Shown here piece by piece: positions 28,508 to 37,904 of a stretch of 64,000 nt of DNA. The stretch is from positions 310,001 through 374,000 of the forward strand of contig NZ_CANMFS010000004.1 of the NCBI RefSeq assembly GCF_947497275.1, read 5' to 3'. Position 1 is the stretch's first letter. Each line of letters opens with the position of its first letter. Source of the DNA: an uncultured Sulfitobacter sp. (GTDB taxonomy: Bacteria > Pseudomonadota > Alphaproteobacteria > Rhodobacterales > Rhodobacteraceae). The notes beneath the pieces are model-generated. The model did not search any database. It was not told the DNA's origin and worked only from the letters and a program-made list of their open reading frames with translations. Position numbers and translations under genes: made by a program.

Positions 28508-28536
28508 CTTGCAGATGCAAGCCGCGCGCCTTTAAT
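28508..28536 (+). promoter_or_regulatory. hrcA promoter candidate with overlapping palindrome
   Basis: TTGCAG at 28509-28514, a 16-bp spacer and TTTAAT at 28531-28536. The -35 is embedded in the palindrome CTTGCAGATGCAAG (28508-28521). Transcription would begin near 28543, after the ATG at 28539, which supports 28557 as the hrcA start. No CIRCE element is present. Confidence 0.4.
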
Positions 28537-28556
28537 GTATGGATGAAGGTAGGGCT

Positions 28557-29621
28557 ATGACGGATACATCCACAATACTGCAGGAGATGAACGAACGCTC
28601 GCGCGAGGTGTTTCGCCGGGTCGTCGAAGGGTATCTGGCGAACGGTGATCCGGTTGGGTCGCGCACGCTGACCCGCGATTTCAGCGAGAAGGTAAGCGCC
28701 GCAACCATCCGCAACGTGATGCAGGATCTTGAATTCATGGGCCTGCTCGACAGCCCCCACATCAGTGCGGGACGTATTCCGACACAACTGGGCTTGCGCA
28801 TGTTTGTCGACGGGCTGTTGGAAGTCGGCAATCTCGACAATACCGACCGCGAGAAGATCGACGCGACGATGGGGCGGACCGAAGACGATGTGGGTGGCCT
28901 GTTGGACCGCGTCGGCAGCGCGCTGTCCGGCGTGACGCAGGGGGCGTCGCTGGTCCTCGCTCCCAAGCATGAAGCACCGATCCGCCATATCGAGTTTGTC
29001 TCGCTGGCACATGATCGGGCCTTGGCGGTTCTGGTGTTTTCCGACGGACATGTCGAAAACCGGCTGTTCAAACCGCCCGCCGGACAAACGCCCAGTTCGA
29101 TGCGCGAGGCGGCGAATTTCCTCAATTCGCTTGTTGAGGGCAAGACCCTGTCCGAACTTACCCGGACCATCAAGATCGAGATGGGCAAACGCCGCCGCGA
29201 AATCGACGCGCTTGCCGCCGAGTTGGTCGAAAGCGGGGACGTGATCTGGGAAGCGGAAGAGGACCATCCCGAACGCCTGATCGTGCGGGGGCGGTCGAAT
29301 CTTCTGACCGATGGCGGTGAGGCGGCGGATCTGGACCGGATCCGTACATTGTTTGACGATCTGGAGCGCAAGCGGGACATCGCCGATTTTCTGGAACTGG
29401 CCGAAGACGGCGACGGTGTGCGCATTTTTATCGGCTCCGAGAACAAACTTTTCTCACTTTCGGGTTCCTCTTTGGTGGTTTCCCCATATATGAACTCGGA
29501 TCGTAAGATTATTGGCGCGGTGGGCGTTATCGGCCCTACGCGTCTGAATTATGGACGCATTGTGCCGATCGTGAATTACACGGCGCAACTGGTCGGAAAG
29601 CTGATTTCCGACCGGAGCTAG
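28557..29621 (+). CDS. hrcA: Heat-inducible transcription repressor HrcA
   Basis: About 354 residues. The N-terminal winged helix (REVFRRVVEGYLANGDPVGSR, then KVSAATIRNVMQDLEFMGLL) is followed by the conserved SPHISAGRIPT and a C-terminal GAF-like domain ending in RLNYGRIVPIVNY. In the family it represses groESL and dnaK-type genes through CIRCE elements. AAGGTAGGG before the ATG at 28557, and the predicted promoter, favour this start over ATG 28539. grpE follows after 9 bp. Confidence 0.95.
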   Translation: MTDTSTILQEMNERSREVFRRVVEGYLANGDPVGSRTLTRDFSEKVSAATIRNVMQDLEFMGLLDSPHISAGRIPTQLGLRMFVDGLLEVGNLDNTDREKIDATMGRTEDDVGGLLDRVGSALSGVTQGASLVLAPKHEAPIRHIEFVSLAHDRALAVLVFSDGHVENRLFKPPAGQTPSSMREAANFLNSLVEGKTLSELTRTIKIEMGKRRREIDALAAELVESGDVIWEAEEDHPERLIVRGRSNLLTDGGEAADLDRIRTLFDDLERKRDIADFLELAEDGDGVRIFIGSENKLFSLSGSSLVVSPYMNSDRKIIGAVGVIGPTRLNYGRIVPIVNYTAQLVGKLISDRS

Positions 29622-29630
29622 AGGTGGAAA

Positions 29631-30194
29631 ATGGCTGACCCGAACGAAAATGAATTTCTCGATGATCCCGAAGCGGCGGAGGCAGAGGCCTATGCGAGCG
29701 AGATGGAAGAGATTGACGAAGGCGAGCTTGCCGTGGAGCAATTGATCGCGGAACGTGACCAGTACAAGGATCGCTTTATGCGTGCCTTGGCCGATGCCGA
29801 AAACGCGCGCAAGCGGTCGGACAAGGATCGTCGCGAGGCGGAAAATTACGGCGGGTCGAAGCTGGCCCGCGATATGCTGTCCGTACACGACAACATGAAA
29901 CGCGCCCTTGAAGCGGCGACGGAAGAGCAACGCACCATATCCGGTCCATTGCTGGAAGGCATCGAGTTGACCATGCGCGAGCTGCTGTCGGTTTTCAAGA
30001 AACACGGGATCGAGCCGATCGCGCCCGAAGTCGGCGATAAGTTCGATCCGAAGCTGCATCAGGCAATGTTCGAAGCGCCGGTGCCGGGCACCAAAGCGGG
30101 TGAAATCATCCAGGTCGCGGCCGAAGGTTTCATGTTGCACGACCGCCTGTTGCGCCCTGCGCAGGTGGGCGTGTCATCGACGCCGGCAAGCTGA
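29631..30194 (+). CDS. grpE: Nucleotide exchange factor GrpE
   Basis: 187 residues. An acidic N-terminal tail (NENEFLDDPEAAEAEA) leads into the long coiled-coil helix (residues 38-85, with RALADAENARKRSDKDR), then the beta domain with GDKFDPKLHQAMFEAP. It releases ADP from DnaK and acts as thermosensor. It is in an operon with hrcA; dnaK and dnaJ are not in the window. Confidence 0.97.
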   Translation: MADPNENEFLDDPEAAEAEAYASEMEEIDEGELAVEQLIAERDQYKDRFMRALADAENARKRSDKDRREAENYGGSKLARDMLSVHDNMKRALEAATEEQRTISGPLLEGIELTMRELLSVFKKHGIEPIAPEVGDKFDPKLHQAMFEAPVPGTKAGEIIQVAAEGFMLHDRLLRPAQVGVSSTPAS

Positions 30195-30214
30195 GGGGTC
30201 TTTTACAGCACCCG

Positions 30215-30244
30215 AGAGGCGGTCAGGATCTGGCCGCCTCTTTC
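30215..30244. terminator. Shared terminator between grpE and mutS
   Basis: Arms AGAGGCGG (30215-30222) and CCGCCTCT (30234-30241) with an 11-base loop, followed by TTTC on the forward strand. It overlaps the last codons of mutS and may serve both convergent genes. Confidence 0.6.
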
Positions 30245-32865
30245 AGTTTGTAAATCAGGTCGAGCGCCTCGCGCGGGGACAGCTCATCTGGCATGATCCC
30301 TGCAACCATCTCATCCAGCGCGGAAGCTTTGTGTACTGGCGGCGGTGATGTCGGGGTTGCGGCAAAGAGCGGTAGATCGTCGATCAGGGTCTTCCGGGTG
30401 GCGCCGCCTTCGCGCTCGCCCTTCTCCAAAGCCTCCAGCACGACGCGCGCGCGTGCGATGACCGGCGCGGGAAGCCCTGCGAGTTGTGCGACCTGCACAC
30501 CGTAGGATCGGTCTGCCGCGCCCTTGCGCACCTCGTGCAGAAAGATGACCTCTCCCTCCCATTCCTTGACGGCGACGGTCGCATTGGCAACACCGGGCAG
30601 CTTCCCGGCAAGGGCGGTCATCTCGTGGTAGTGGGTGGCGAAGAGGGCGCGGGCGCGGTTGACATCATGCAGGTGTTCTAACGTGGCCCATGCGATGGAC
30701 AGCCCGTCGTACGTCGCGGTGCCACGCCCGATTTCATCCAGAATCACAAGCGCCCGATCATCGGCCTGATTGAGGATCGCTGCGGTTTCCACCATCTCCA
30801 CCATGAACGTCGACCGCCCGCGCGCCAGATCGTCGGACGCGCCGACGCGGCTGAACAGTTGACTGACCAGTCCGATATGGGCTGATTGCGCTGGAACGTA
30901 ACTCCCCATTTGGGCAATCAGCGCGATCAAGGCGTTCTGCCGGAGGTAAGTTGATTTACCGGCCATGTTAGGGCCTGTCAGCAGCCAGATCGCGGCATCC
31001 GTGTCGGCGCTGAGATTGCAATCGTTTGCGACGAAACGTGTACCGGACCGCCGGGCAAGCGCGTGTTCCACCACGGGATGGCGGCCACCCTGAATGTCAA
31101 ACGCACGCGATCCATCGACATTGGGTTTGGTCCAGTTTTCGCCCCGCGCGAGATCCGCAAGTGACGTCGCAAGGTCGATCTCGGCAAGGGCTGCCGAAGT
31201 TGCCCCGATTTCCCCCGCACACCCAAGAACAGACTGCCGCAAACCCTCATAGAGCCGCTTCTCAATCTCTGTCGCGTGGGTGCCGGCATTGAGAATTTTC
31301 GTTTCGAGCTCTGAAAGCTCGACAGTTGTGAACCGGACCTGATTGGCGGTTGTCTGCCTGTGGATGAATATATCCGAGAACGGCGGTGACAGCATCTTTT
31401 GGGCGTGGGTGGCGGTCGTTTCGATGAAGTAGCCCAGAACATTGTTGTGTTTGATCTTCAGAGACGAAATGCCCGTATCAGAGACGAATTTCTGCTGCAT
31501 ACCCGCGATTACTCCGCGCCCCTCATCGCGCAGCTTGCGGGACTCGTCGAGGTCTTCGTGGTGGCCGGCTGCGATAAAACCGCCGTCGCGCACAAGAAGC
31601 GGCGGCTCGGCAATCAATGCTGTTTCCAGCATTTCAATCAGATCCTCATGTCCGCCAAGTGCCTCGTGTGCGTCGCGCAGGAGAGGCGGAAGGGTCTCTG
31701 CATCGAGCATCTGATGAAGGTGGTTTGCCTCTATCAGACCATTGCGAATGGCGGCCAGGTCACGGGGGCCGGCGCGATCCAGCGACAACCGCGAGAGCGC
31801 CCGTTCTAGGTCCGGGACATTTCGCAATAGCTGCCGGTTGTCATGCAGGCGGCCCGATTCCGCCAGCATGTAGTCAACCGCATCGAGCCGCGCATGAATC
31901 GTCTCTAACGAACGCGATGGGCTTGAAATGCGCCGTTCAAGCAGACGCGCGCCGCTGGCGGTTGCGGTGCGGTCCATCATGGCAAGCAGGGACCCCGCCC
32001 GTCCGCCCGACATTCCATGCGTCAGTTCCAGATTACGCCGTGTCGACGCGTCGATCTGGACTGTGCGCGTCTCTGCCTCTTTTACCGGCTTGCGCAGCAG
32101 CGGCAGATTGCCCTTCTGTGTCAGTTCGAGATAGTCGATCAGCGCACCCATTGCGGACACTTCGGCCCGTGTGAACGCGCCGAAGGCATCCAGAGACGCG
32201 ACACCGAAAAGCGCGCAGATGCGTTTCTCGGAATTGGTGCTGTCAAAGCTGGCGCGGGACAATTCAGTGATGGATAGCCCAAAATCAGTCTCTAACGCGC
32301 GGTTTTCCGGTTCCTTTCCCTCAACAAGAAGAAGCTCCGAAGGGGACAGCCTTGCAAGTTCCGGCCCAAGCCGGACCAACGGGACAGTCATGACATGAAA
32401 TGCACCAGTCGAGATGTCGACCCAGGCCAGCGCACTGTTATCGCGCACCTCGGAAAATGCGGCGAGGTAGTTGTGCCGCCGCGCCTCAAGCAGCGACTCT
32501 TCGGTGAGTGTGCCGGGCGTGACCAGCCGCACGACATCCCGTTTGACCACCGATTTGTTGCCGCGCTTCTTGGCTTCGGCGGGGCTTTCGAGCTGTTCGC
32601 CGACAGCCACACGAAATCCTTTTCGGATCAGGGTGAGCAGATACCCCTCGGCAGCATGCACCGGAACGCCGCACATCGGGATGTCGTTGCCGTCATGTTT
32701 GCCGCGCTTGGTCAGTGCGATATCCAGAGCTTCGGATGCGGCGACGGCATCGTCGAAGAACAATTCGTAGAAATCGCCCATCCGGTAGAACAGCAATGCG
32801 TCCGGGTAGCCGGACTTGATTTCGAGATACTGTGCCATCATCGGTGTGACAGTGCCTGTGGTCAT
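30223..32865 (-). CDS. mutS: DNA mismatch repair protein MutS
   Basis: 880 residues, normal for MutS-I. The mismatch-reading domain has the Phe-x-Glu motif in GDFYELFFDDA near residue 36; the connector, lever and clamp domains follow; the ABC-type ATPase has Walker A GPNMAGKSTYLRQ near residue 632, the signature and Walker B in ALVILDEIGRGTATYDG, and FATHYHEMT. The C-terminal tail ends with the short dimer helix. The frame stays open 47 codons upstream, but the family start is MTTGTVTPMMAQYLE at 32865, with GGGAGAAG before it. Confidence 0.97.
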   Translation of the reverse strand: MTTGTVTPMMAQYLEIKSGYPDALLFYRMGDFYELFFDDAVAASEALDIALTKRGKHDGNDIPMCGVPVHAAEGYLLTLIRKGFRVAVGEQLESPAEAKKRGNKSVVKRDVVRLVTPGTLTEESLLEARRHNYLAAFSEVRDNSALAWVDISTGAFHVMTVPLVRLGPELARLSPSELLLVEGKEPENRALETDFGLSITELSRASFDSTNSEKRICALFGVASLDAFGAFTRAEVSAMGALIDYLELTQKGNLPLLRKPVKEAETRTVQIDASTRRNLELTHGMSGGRAGSLLAMMDRTATASGARLLERRISSPSRSLETIHARLDAVDYMLAESGRLHDNRQLLRNVPDLERALSRLSLDRAGPRDLAAIRNGLIEANHLHQMLDAETLPPLLRDAHEALGGHEDLIEMLETALIAEPPLLVRDGGFIAAGHHEDLDESRKLRDEGRGVIAGMQQKFVSDTGISSLKIKHNNVLGYFIETTATHAQKMLSPPFSDIFIHRQTTANQVRFTTVELSELETKILNAGTHATEIEKRLYEGLRQSVLGCAGEIGATSAALAEIDLATSLADLARGENWTKPNVDGSRAFDIQGGRHPVVEHALARRSGTRFVANDCNLSADTDAAIWLLTGPNMAGKSTYLRQNALIALIAQMGSYVPAQSAHIGLVSQLFSRVGASDDLARGRSTFMVEMVETAAILNQADDRALVILDEIGRGTATYDGLSIAWATLEHLHDVNRARALFATHYHEMTALAGKLPGVANATVAVKEWEGEVIFLHEVRKGAADRSYGVQVAQLAGLPAPVIARARVVLEALEKGEREGGATRKTLIDDLPLFAATPTSPPPVHKASALDEMVAGIMPDELSPREALDLIYKLKEAARS

Positions 32866-33013
32866 TTGAGCTTCTCCCGGTTGGGATGTCTGTACAAAAC
32901 CGCAGCACCGGAGGGAAGGGGCGCGGGCATGTGGACCGCTGTTGAAAATCTGATAGAAATGACCGGGTGCAGGTAATTGAAAGACGCGGACAGACGTGCG
33001 GAACAAAGTTGAT

Positions 33014-34726
33014 ATGTCATTGCCGATCGACGAGCTGTTTCTTGATCCGTGGCAGGACGGCGGTTTCGCACTTCTTTCGGCACCGCAGTTCTATTGGCGG
33101 ACGAAAGATGGCGGCGTTATCGAGGGTTTCAGCGTCAGCGCCTACCCCGAAATCGAGGCAAAGACGACGGCGGTTGTCGACGCCATCCAGCGTCACCGCA
33201 ACCTGTCCACCACGATCGAGTACGAATCCGTTCCCGTCCTGATCCAGCCCGCAAGTTTTCGCAAGTCGATGGTGATGGTGAACCGGCGGCTGTTTCTGTC
33301 CGGGGCCGCGGGAACGCGTGCGATCAACACTTGGCGGCGCGCGAATGAGGATGCCGGCAACGATATCGAAACGGAGTTGGCCGCTTACTTTGAACGGTGC
33401 CAGCAAGAGAACGCAAAGACGGAGTTGCCGGTTGTCGACCGTATGCCGGATCCGGAAACGCCCTTCGTGATCGAGTGCCGGAACACCTTCAACTACTTCC
33501 ATTTCGTAACTGAATCGCTGTGTCAGCTGGCGCTTCTGGAACGCACGAATCTGACGGGCGAGATTTTTTTCCACTTTCCGAACCGCGAGGACAAGACCCG
33601 ACCCTTCGTTGAAGATTTCGTCAAAGAGCTTTTTCCCGAGATATTCAGTCGGGTCCGTTTCGAGCGGGTGCCGAAAGAGTACGACCAGGCGGTAACCGCC
33701 TACGATCTGCTCAGCTTATACCCCTTTGCCAGCGAAACGCTGTATGCTGACCTGCGGCAGCAGGTCAAACCGGGCATTCTTGATAAGGGCGTCAATTCCG
33801 ATATCGCGAATTGGCGGATCGTGTCAGGCAATGGCTACTCGACGGTGTTGTCTGCACTGCGCGACCGCGCGCTTCGACTGGTCGAGGGCAGGGACTTTGG
33901 CCCCCTGCCCAAAAGGTTCTTTGTCGGCCGGGACGACCGGCACAGCAGAGCGCGTCCGATGGCGGGGCAGGACAGGCTTTTTGAACATCTGGCGCTCTTC
34001 GGATTCGAACATGTCGTGTTCGAAAACCTGTCGCCGCTCGAACAAATCGCGCTCATGGCGCAGGCCGAGATCGTCGTGATGCCACATGGTGCGGGCCTGA
34101 CCAATATGATGTTCGCCCCGCCGTCGGCCTGTGTGATTGAACTTGGCACGCTTCAGACGGCCCAACACAGATGGGATGACTTCTGGCCGCTTGCGCATCT
34201 CGCGCGGTGCCGGTTTGTCAGCTTTTTCGCGGATTTCAACACGGATACGCCTTTGCAGGAGCCGGATTTCCAGACAGATGGAATTGTTCCGGTTGCCCTG
34301 TCGGACAGTGCGGTTGCGCAGATCATGGCATTCGTCGTTTCGATCATGGGGCATATACCTGAGATTTCCGCGCCCGATATTCTGTTGCGACTTGTCGAAC
34401 GCATTGCGGCCGTCGAATCGCCTGATGCCGCGCTCGCCTTACTGGATGCGCATGACGCCCTTGTCGTCGCGGACGCGGACCTGTCCTTGTTGCGCGCGGA
34501 TTGCCACAAGGCGCTGGATCAGCCGAAGTCCGAGCTTGTCGCGCTGGATCAGTCGTTCAAGGCAGACCGCAGCCGCTGGCAAACCCTGATCCGCATCATC
34601 TGGTGCGCCAACCGGTGCGACCGCCCGCAAGTGATACGTTGGGCACGCTCGCAGCTTGAGCGCGAATTTCCCGATCGCTATGCGGCGTTTGTCGGCAATC
34701 ACGATTGGGTACGATACGTCGTTTGA
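33014..34726 (+). CDS. Glycosyltransferase family 61 protein with helical C-terminal extension
   Basis: About 570 residues. The central region is GT61/DUF563-like: ECRNTFNYFHFVTESLCQL (the NxxHF/TE type motif) and, further on, VMPHGAGLTNMMFAPP, the best-conserved block of the family, with the cluster ending in VIELGTLQ. Residues about 440-570 are Ala/Leu-rich and helical, resembling TPR-type repeats. GT61 enzymes add pentoses or hexoses to surface or secreted glycans; acceptor and sugar are unknown here. ATG 33014 is chosen over GTG 32996. It stands between divergent mutS and downstream maeB, with no other glycan genes nearby. Confidence 0.75.
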   Translation: MSLPIDELFLDPWQDGGFALLSAPQFYWRTKDGGVIEGFSVSAYPEIEAKTTAVVDAIQRHRNLSTTIEYESVPVLIQPASFRKSMVMVNRRLFLSGAAGTRAINTWRRANEDAGNDIETELAAYFERCQQENAKTELPVVDRMPDPETPFVIECRNTFNYFHFVTESLCQLALLERTNLTGEIFFHFPNREDKTRPFVEDFVKELFPEIFSRVRFERVPKEYDQAVTAYDLLSLYPFASETLYADLRQQVKPGILDKGVNSDIANWRIVSGNGYSTVLSALRDRALRLVEGRDFGPLPKRFFVGRDDRHSRARPMAGQDRLFEHLALFGFEHVVFENLSPLEQIALMAQAEIVVMPHGAGLTNMMFAPPSACVIELGTLQTAQHRWDDFWPLAHLARCRFVSFFADFNTDTPLQEPDFQTDGIVPVALSDSAVAQIMAFVVSIMGHIPEISAPDILLRLVERIAAVESPDAALALLDAHDALVVADADLSLLRADCHKALDQPKSELVALDQSFKADRSRWQTLIRIIWCANRCDRPQVIRWARSQLEREFPDRYAAFVGNHDWVRYVV

Positions 34727-34782
34727 TTGTGCGCGGGCGCGCGCGCGGCTATGACGTTTCAAACAGCAGAGGGTGCAGAGCC

Positions 34783-37041
34783 GTGACTAAAAACAAAGTA
34801 ACGTCGGAAGAGGCGCTTGCCTTCCATCTTGAACCGACGCCCGGCAAGTTCGAAATAACCGCCACGGTGCCGATGACGACGCAGCGCGATCTGTCGCTGG
34901 CCTATTCTCCCGGTGTCGCGGTCCCGTGCGAGGCGATCGCAGCGAACCCTCAGCTTGCCTATGACTACACCAACAAGGGCAACCTTGTGGCCGTGATCTC
35001 GAACGGCACGGCGGTGTTGGGTCTCGGCAATCTGGGGGCGCTGGCGTCCAAGCCGGTGATGGAGGGCAAGGCGGTTCTCTTCAAACGCTTTGCCGACGTG
35101 AATTCGATCGACATCGAACTGGACACAGAGGACACCGAAGCGTTCATAGATGCGGTCAGGTTGATGGGGCCGACGTTCGGCGGGATCAACCTCGAAGACA
35201 TCAAGGCACCGGAATGTTTCATCATAGAACAGCGCCTGAAGGAAGAGATGGACATTCCCGTCTTTCACGACGACCAGCACGGTACCGCGGTGATCTGTGC
35301 CGCGGGTCTTTTGAACGCTCTCAAGATTTCGGGCAAAAAGATCGAGGACGTGCGCATCGTACTGAACGGGGCAGGGGCAGCAGGTATCGCGTGTCTTGAA
35401 CTGTTGAAAGCGATGGGCGCACGGCATCAGAACTGCATCATGTGTGACACCAAGGGCGTAATCTATCAGGGCCGCACCGAAGGGATGAACCAGTGGAAAT
35501 CGGCCCATGCGGTCCAGACCGACGCACGCACCCTGGCCGAGGCAATGGATGGCGCCGACGTGTTCCTTGGCGTGTCTGTCAAAGGCGCTGTGACTGCCGA
35601 TATGGTTGCCAGCATGGCCGACGATCCTGTGATCTTTGCCATGGCGAACCCGGATCCGGAGATCACGCCGGAAGAGGCGCATGAGGTTCGCGCCGATGCT
35701 ATCGTCGCAACAGGGCGGAGCGATTATCCCAATCAGGTGAATAACGTGCTTGGCTTTCCCTATCTGTTTCGCGGCGCGCTTGATATCAATGCCCGCGCCA
35801 TCAACGACGAGATGAAGATCGCCTGCGCCCACGCGCTGGCCAATCTCGCGCGCGAGGATGTGCCGGACGAAGTGGCGCTGGCCTATGGCAAGAATCTCAG
35901 CTTTGGCCGCGATTACATTATTCCGACGCCGTTCGATCCGCGTCTGATCCACCGGATCCCGCCCGCCGTTGCAAAGGCAGGCATGGATACCGGGGCTGCG
36001 CGCCGCCCGATCATCGACATGGAAGCCTATGAGCTGGGCCTGAAATCCCGGCTCGATCCCACGGCGAATATCCTGCGCGGCATCAATGCGCGTGCGCGCG
36101 CCAATCAGGCGCGGATGATCTTTGCCGAAGGCGACGACCCAAAGGTGCTGCGCGCGGCCGTGATGTATCAACGTTCGGGTCTGGGCAAGGCGCTGGTCGT
36201 GGGCCGTGCAGACGACGTAAAAACAAAACTGATCGCTGCCGGGCTCGAAGACGCCGTGCGCGAGCTGGAGATCGTGAACGCCGCGAACAGCCAACATCTC
36301 GATCTGTACAAATCCTTCCTCTACAAGCGTTTGCAGCGTCGCGGCTTTGACGCCAAGGACGTGCACCGCCTTGCCGCGCGCGACCGTCATGTCTTCGCGG
36401 CGCTGATGCTGGCGCACGGTCACGGCGATGGATTGGTGACGGGCGCGACCCGCAAATCGGCACATGTGCTGGAGCGGATCAACCATGTGTTCGATGCCAA
36501 CGCCGAAGGCGGAGCAACGGGAATCACCGTGGTTCTGCACAATGGCCGTATCGTATTGATCGGTGATACCCTGGTGCATGAATGGCCGGGCGCCGAAGAT
36601 CTGGCGAACATTGCGGAGAGCGGCGCGCGGGTGGCGCGGCATCTGGGCATGGAGCCGCGGGTGGCTTTCGTCAGTTTCTCGACGTTTGGCTATCCGGTGT
36701 CCGAGCGCGCAGAGAAGATGCACATCGCGCCCGATGTCCTCGACAAGCGGGGGGTCGACTTCGAATACGAAGGCGAGATGACCGTCGACGTGGCATTGAA
36801 TGAGGAGAGCCAGAAGAACTATCCGTTTTCCAGACTCGGCGGCCCGGCGAATGTCCTTGTCGTGCCGGCGCGCCATTCCGCCAGCATTTCCGTGAAACTG
36901 ATGCAGGAAATGGCGGGTGCGACGATCATCGGGCCGATCCTCACCGGTGTCGATCAATCGATCCAGATCGCATCATCGACATCAACGGCAAATGATATTC
37001 TTAACATGGCCATACTCGCCGCCTGCAAGGTCGGCGGATGA
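34783..37041 (+). CDS. maeB: NADP-dependent malic enzyme with phosphotransacetylase-like domain
   Basis: 752 residues. Residues 1-430 are the malic enzyme: YSPGVAVPCEAI, VFHDDQHGTAVI and the NAD(P)-fold VLNGAGAAGIACLELL. Residues 430-752 resemble phosphotransacetylase (MIFAEGDDPKVLRAAVM, then GATRKSAHVL) but in this fusion family serve regulation by acetyl-CoA. It converts malate to pyruvate and CO2 with NADPH. A GTG at 34783 gives the family N terminus (TKNKVTSEEAL); an in-frame ATG at 34705 would overlap the preceding gene. It ends with an ATGA overlap into a kinase gene. Confidence 0.95.
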   Translation: MTKNKVTSEEALAFHLEPTPGKFEITATVPMTTQRDLSLAYSPGVAVPCEAIAANPQLAYDYTNKGNLVAVISNGTAVLGLGNLGALASKPVMEGKAVLFKRFADVNSIDIELDTEDTEAFIDAVRLMGPTFGGINLEDIKAPECFIIEQRLKEEMDIPVFHDDQHGTAVICAAGLLNALKISGKKIEDVRIVLNGAGAAGIACLELLKAMGARHQNCIMCDTKGVIYQGRTEGMNQWKSAHAVQTDARTLAEAMDGADVFLGVSVKGAVTADMVASMADDPVIFAMANPDPEITPEEAHEVRADAIVATGRSDYPNQVNNVLGFPYLFRGALDINARAINDEMKIACAHALANLAREDVPDEVALAYGKNLSFGRDYIIPTPFDPRLIHRIPPAVAKAGMDTGAARRPIIDMEAYELGLKSRLDPTANILRGINARARANQARMIFAEGDDPKVLRAAVMYQRSGLGKALVVGRADDVKTKLIAAGLEDAVRELEIVNAANSQHLDLYKSFLYKRLQRRGFDAKDVHRLAARDRHVFAALMLAHGHGDGLVTGATRKSAHVLERINHVFDANAEGGATGITVVLHNGRIVLIGDTLVHEWPGAEDLANIAESGARVARHLGMEPRVAFVSFSTFGYPVSERAEKMHIAPDVLDKRGVDFEYEGEMTVDVALNEESQKNYPFSRLGGPANVLVVPARHSASISVKLMQEMAGATIIGPILTGVDQSIQIASSTSTANDILNMAILAACKVGG

Positions 37042-37904
37042 TCTGGAATCTCGGGTCCATCAACATCGACAACTCCTACGAGGTGACGCATCTGCCTGCG
37101 GCGGGCGAAACGCTTGCCGCGCGTTCATATCACTGCGGATTGGGCGGCAAGGGTGCCAACATGTCCGTTGCCGCAGCGCGGGCCGCAGCACCCGTTTCGC
37201 ATATCGGCGCTGTCGGGGTGGACGGAAAATGGGCGCGTGACAGGCTGATGGAATACGGCGTGGATACGCCGCATATCGCATTGATCGACGTGCCGACGGG
37301 CCATGCAAATATCGTTGTCGACGCGGCAGGCGAGAACAGCATCGTTCTGTTCCAAGGCGCGAATATCGAACTGTCCGAAGCAATGATCGGCACGGCCCTG
37401 TCCGAAGCATCCCCGGGAGACTTTCTGGTGATGCAGAACGAGACGAATGGTCAGGAATACGCGGCGACGATCGCACGCTCACTCGGTCTGCGTGTCGTAT
37501 ATGCGGCAGCACCCTTTGATGCGAAGGCTGTTGCTGCCGTTGCAGCGCAGACCGATCTGCTGGTTCTGAACGCTATCGAAGCGGCACAATTGGCCGAGGC
37601 GACGGGAACGCCACTCGAAAATCTGGGCATACCTGACATCGTCGTGACCTTGGGGGCTGACGGGTGTAAATGGGTCTCTAAGGGGCGCGTCAGAGCCTTT
37701 GACGCATATCCGGCGAAATCGGTGGATACCACCGGTGCGGGAGACACGTTCACCGGGTATCTTGTCGCGGGGCTGGACCGGGGGCTGGGCATGGAGGCCG
37801 CGATTGATCTGGCGCTCAGGGCGGCGTCGCTGATGGTGATGCGATATGGCACCGCTGACGTGATCCCGGATCTCAAGGAAATCCAGGACCAATTCGGGGA
37901 TTAG
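37038..37904 (+). CDS. PfkB-family carbohydrate kinase, ribokinase-like
   Basis: 288 residues. The N-terminal sugar-binding region reads NLGSINIDNSYEV and GGLGGKGANMSVAAA-like GLGGKGANMSVAAARAA, close to ribokinase; the C-terminal anion hole and catalytic Asp are in DTTGAGDTFTGYLVAG. It phosphorylates a sugar with ATP; ribose is the best guess from the GGKGAN motif, but there are no ribose transport genes beside it. The 4-bp overlap suggests co-translation with malic enzyme. Its TAG stop interlocks with the TAA of msrA on the other strand. Confidence 0.85.
   Translation: MIWNLGSINIDNSYEVTHLPAAGETLAARSYHCGLGGKGANMSVAAARAAAPVSHIGAVGVDGKWARDRLMEYGVDTPHIALIDVPTGHANIVVDAAGENSIVLFQGANIELSEAMIGTALSEASPGDFLVMQNETNGQEYAATIARSLGLRVVYAAAPFDAKAVAAVAAQTDLLVLNAIEAAQLAEATGTPLENLGIPDIVVTLGADGCKWVSKGRVRAFDAYPAKSVDTTGAGDTFTGYLVAGLDRGLGMEAAIDLALRAASLMVMRYGTADVIPDLKEIQDQFGD

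Noticed and set aside
28459-28556. Searched for a CIRCE element upstream of hrcA
   Set aside because: No TTAGCACTC/GAGTGCTAA-type repeat is present in the gap.
34759-36957. A 732-codon open frame on the reverse strand opposite maeB
   Set aside because: Composition rich in Arg, His and Asp with no domain; it mirrors the codon phase of the real malic enzyme gene in GC-rich DNA. A shadow frame.
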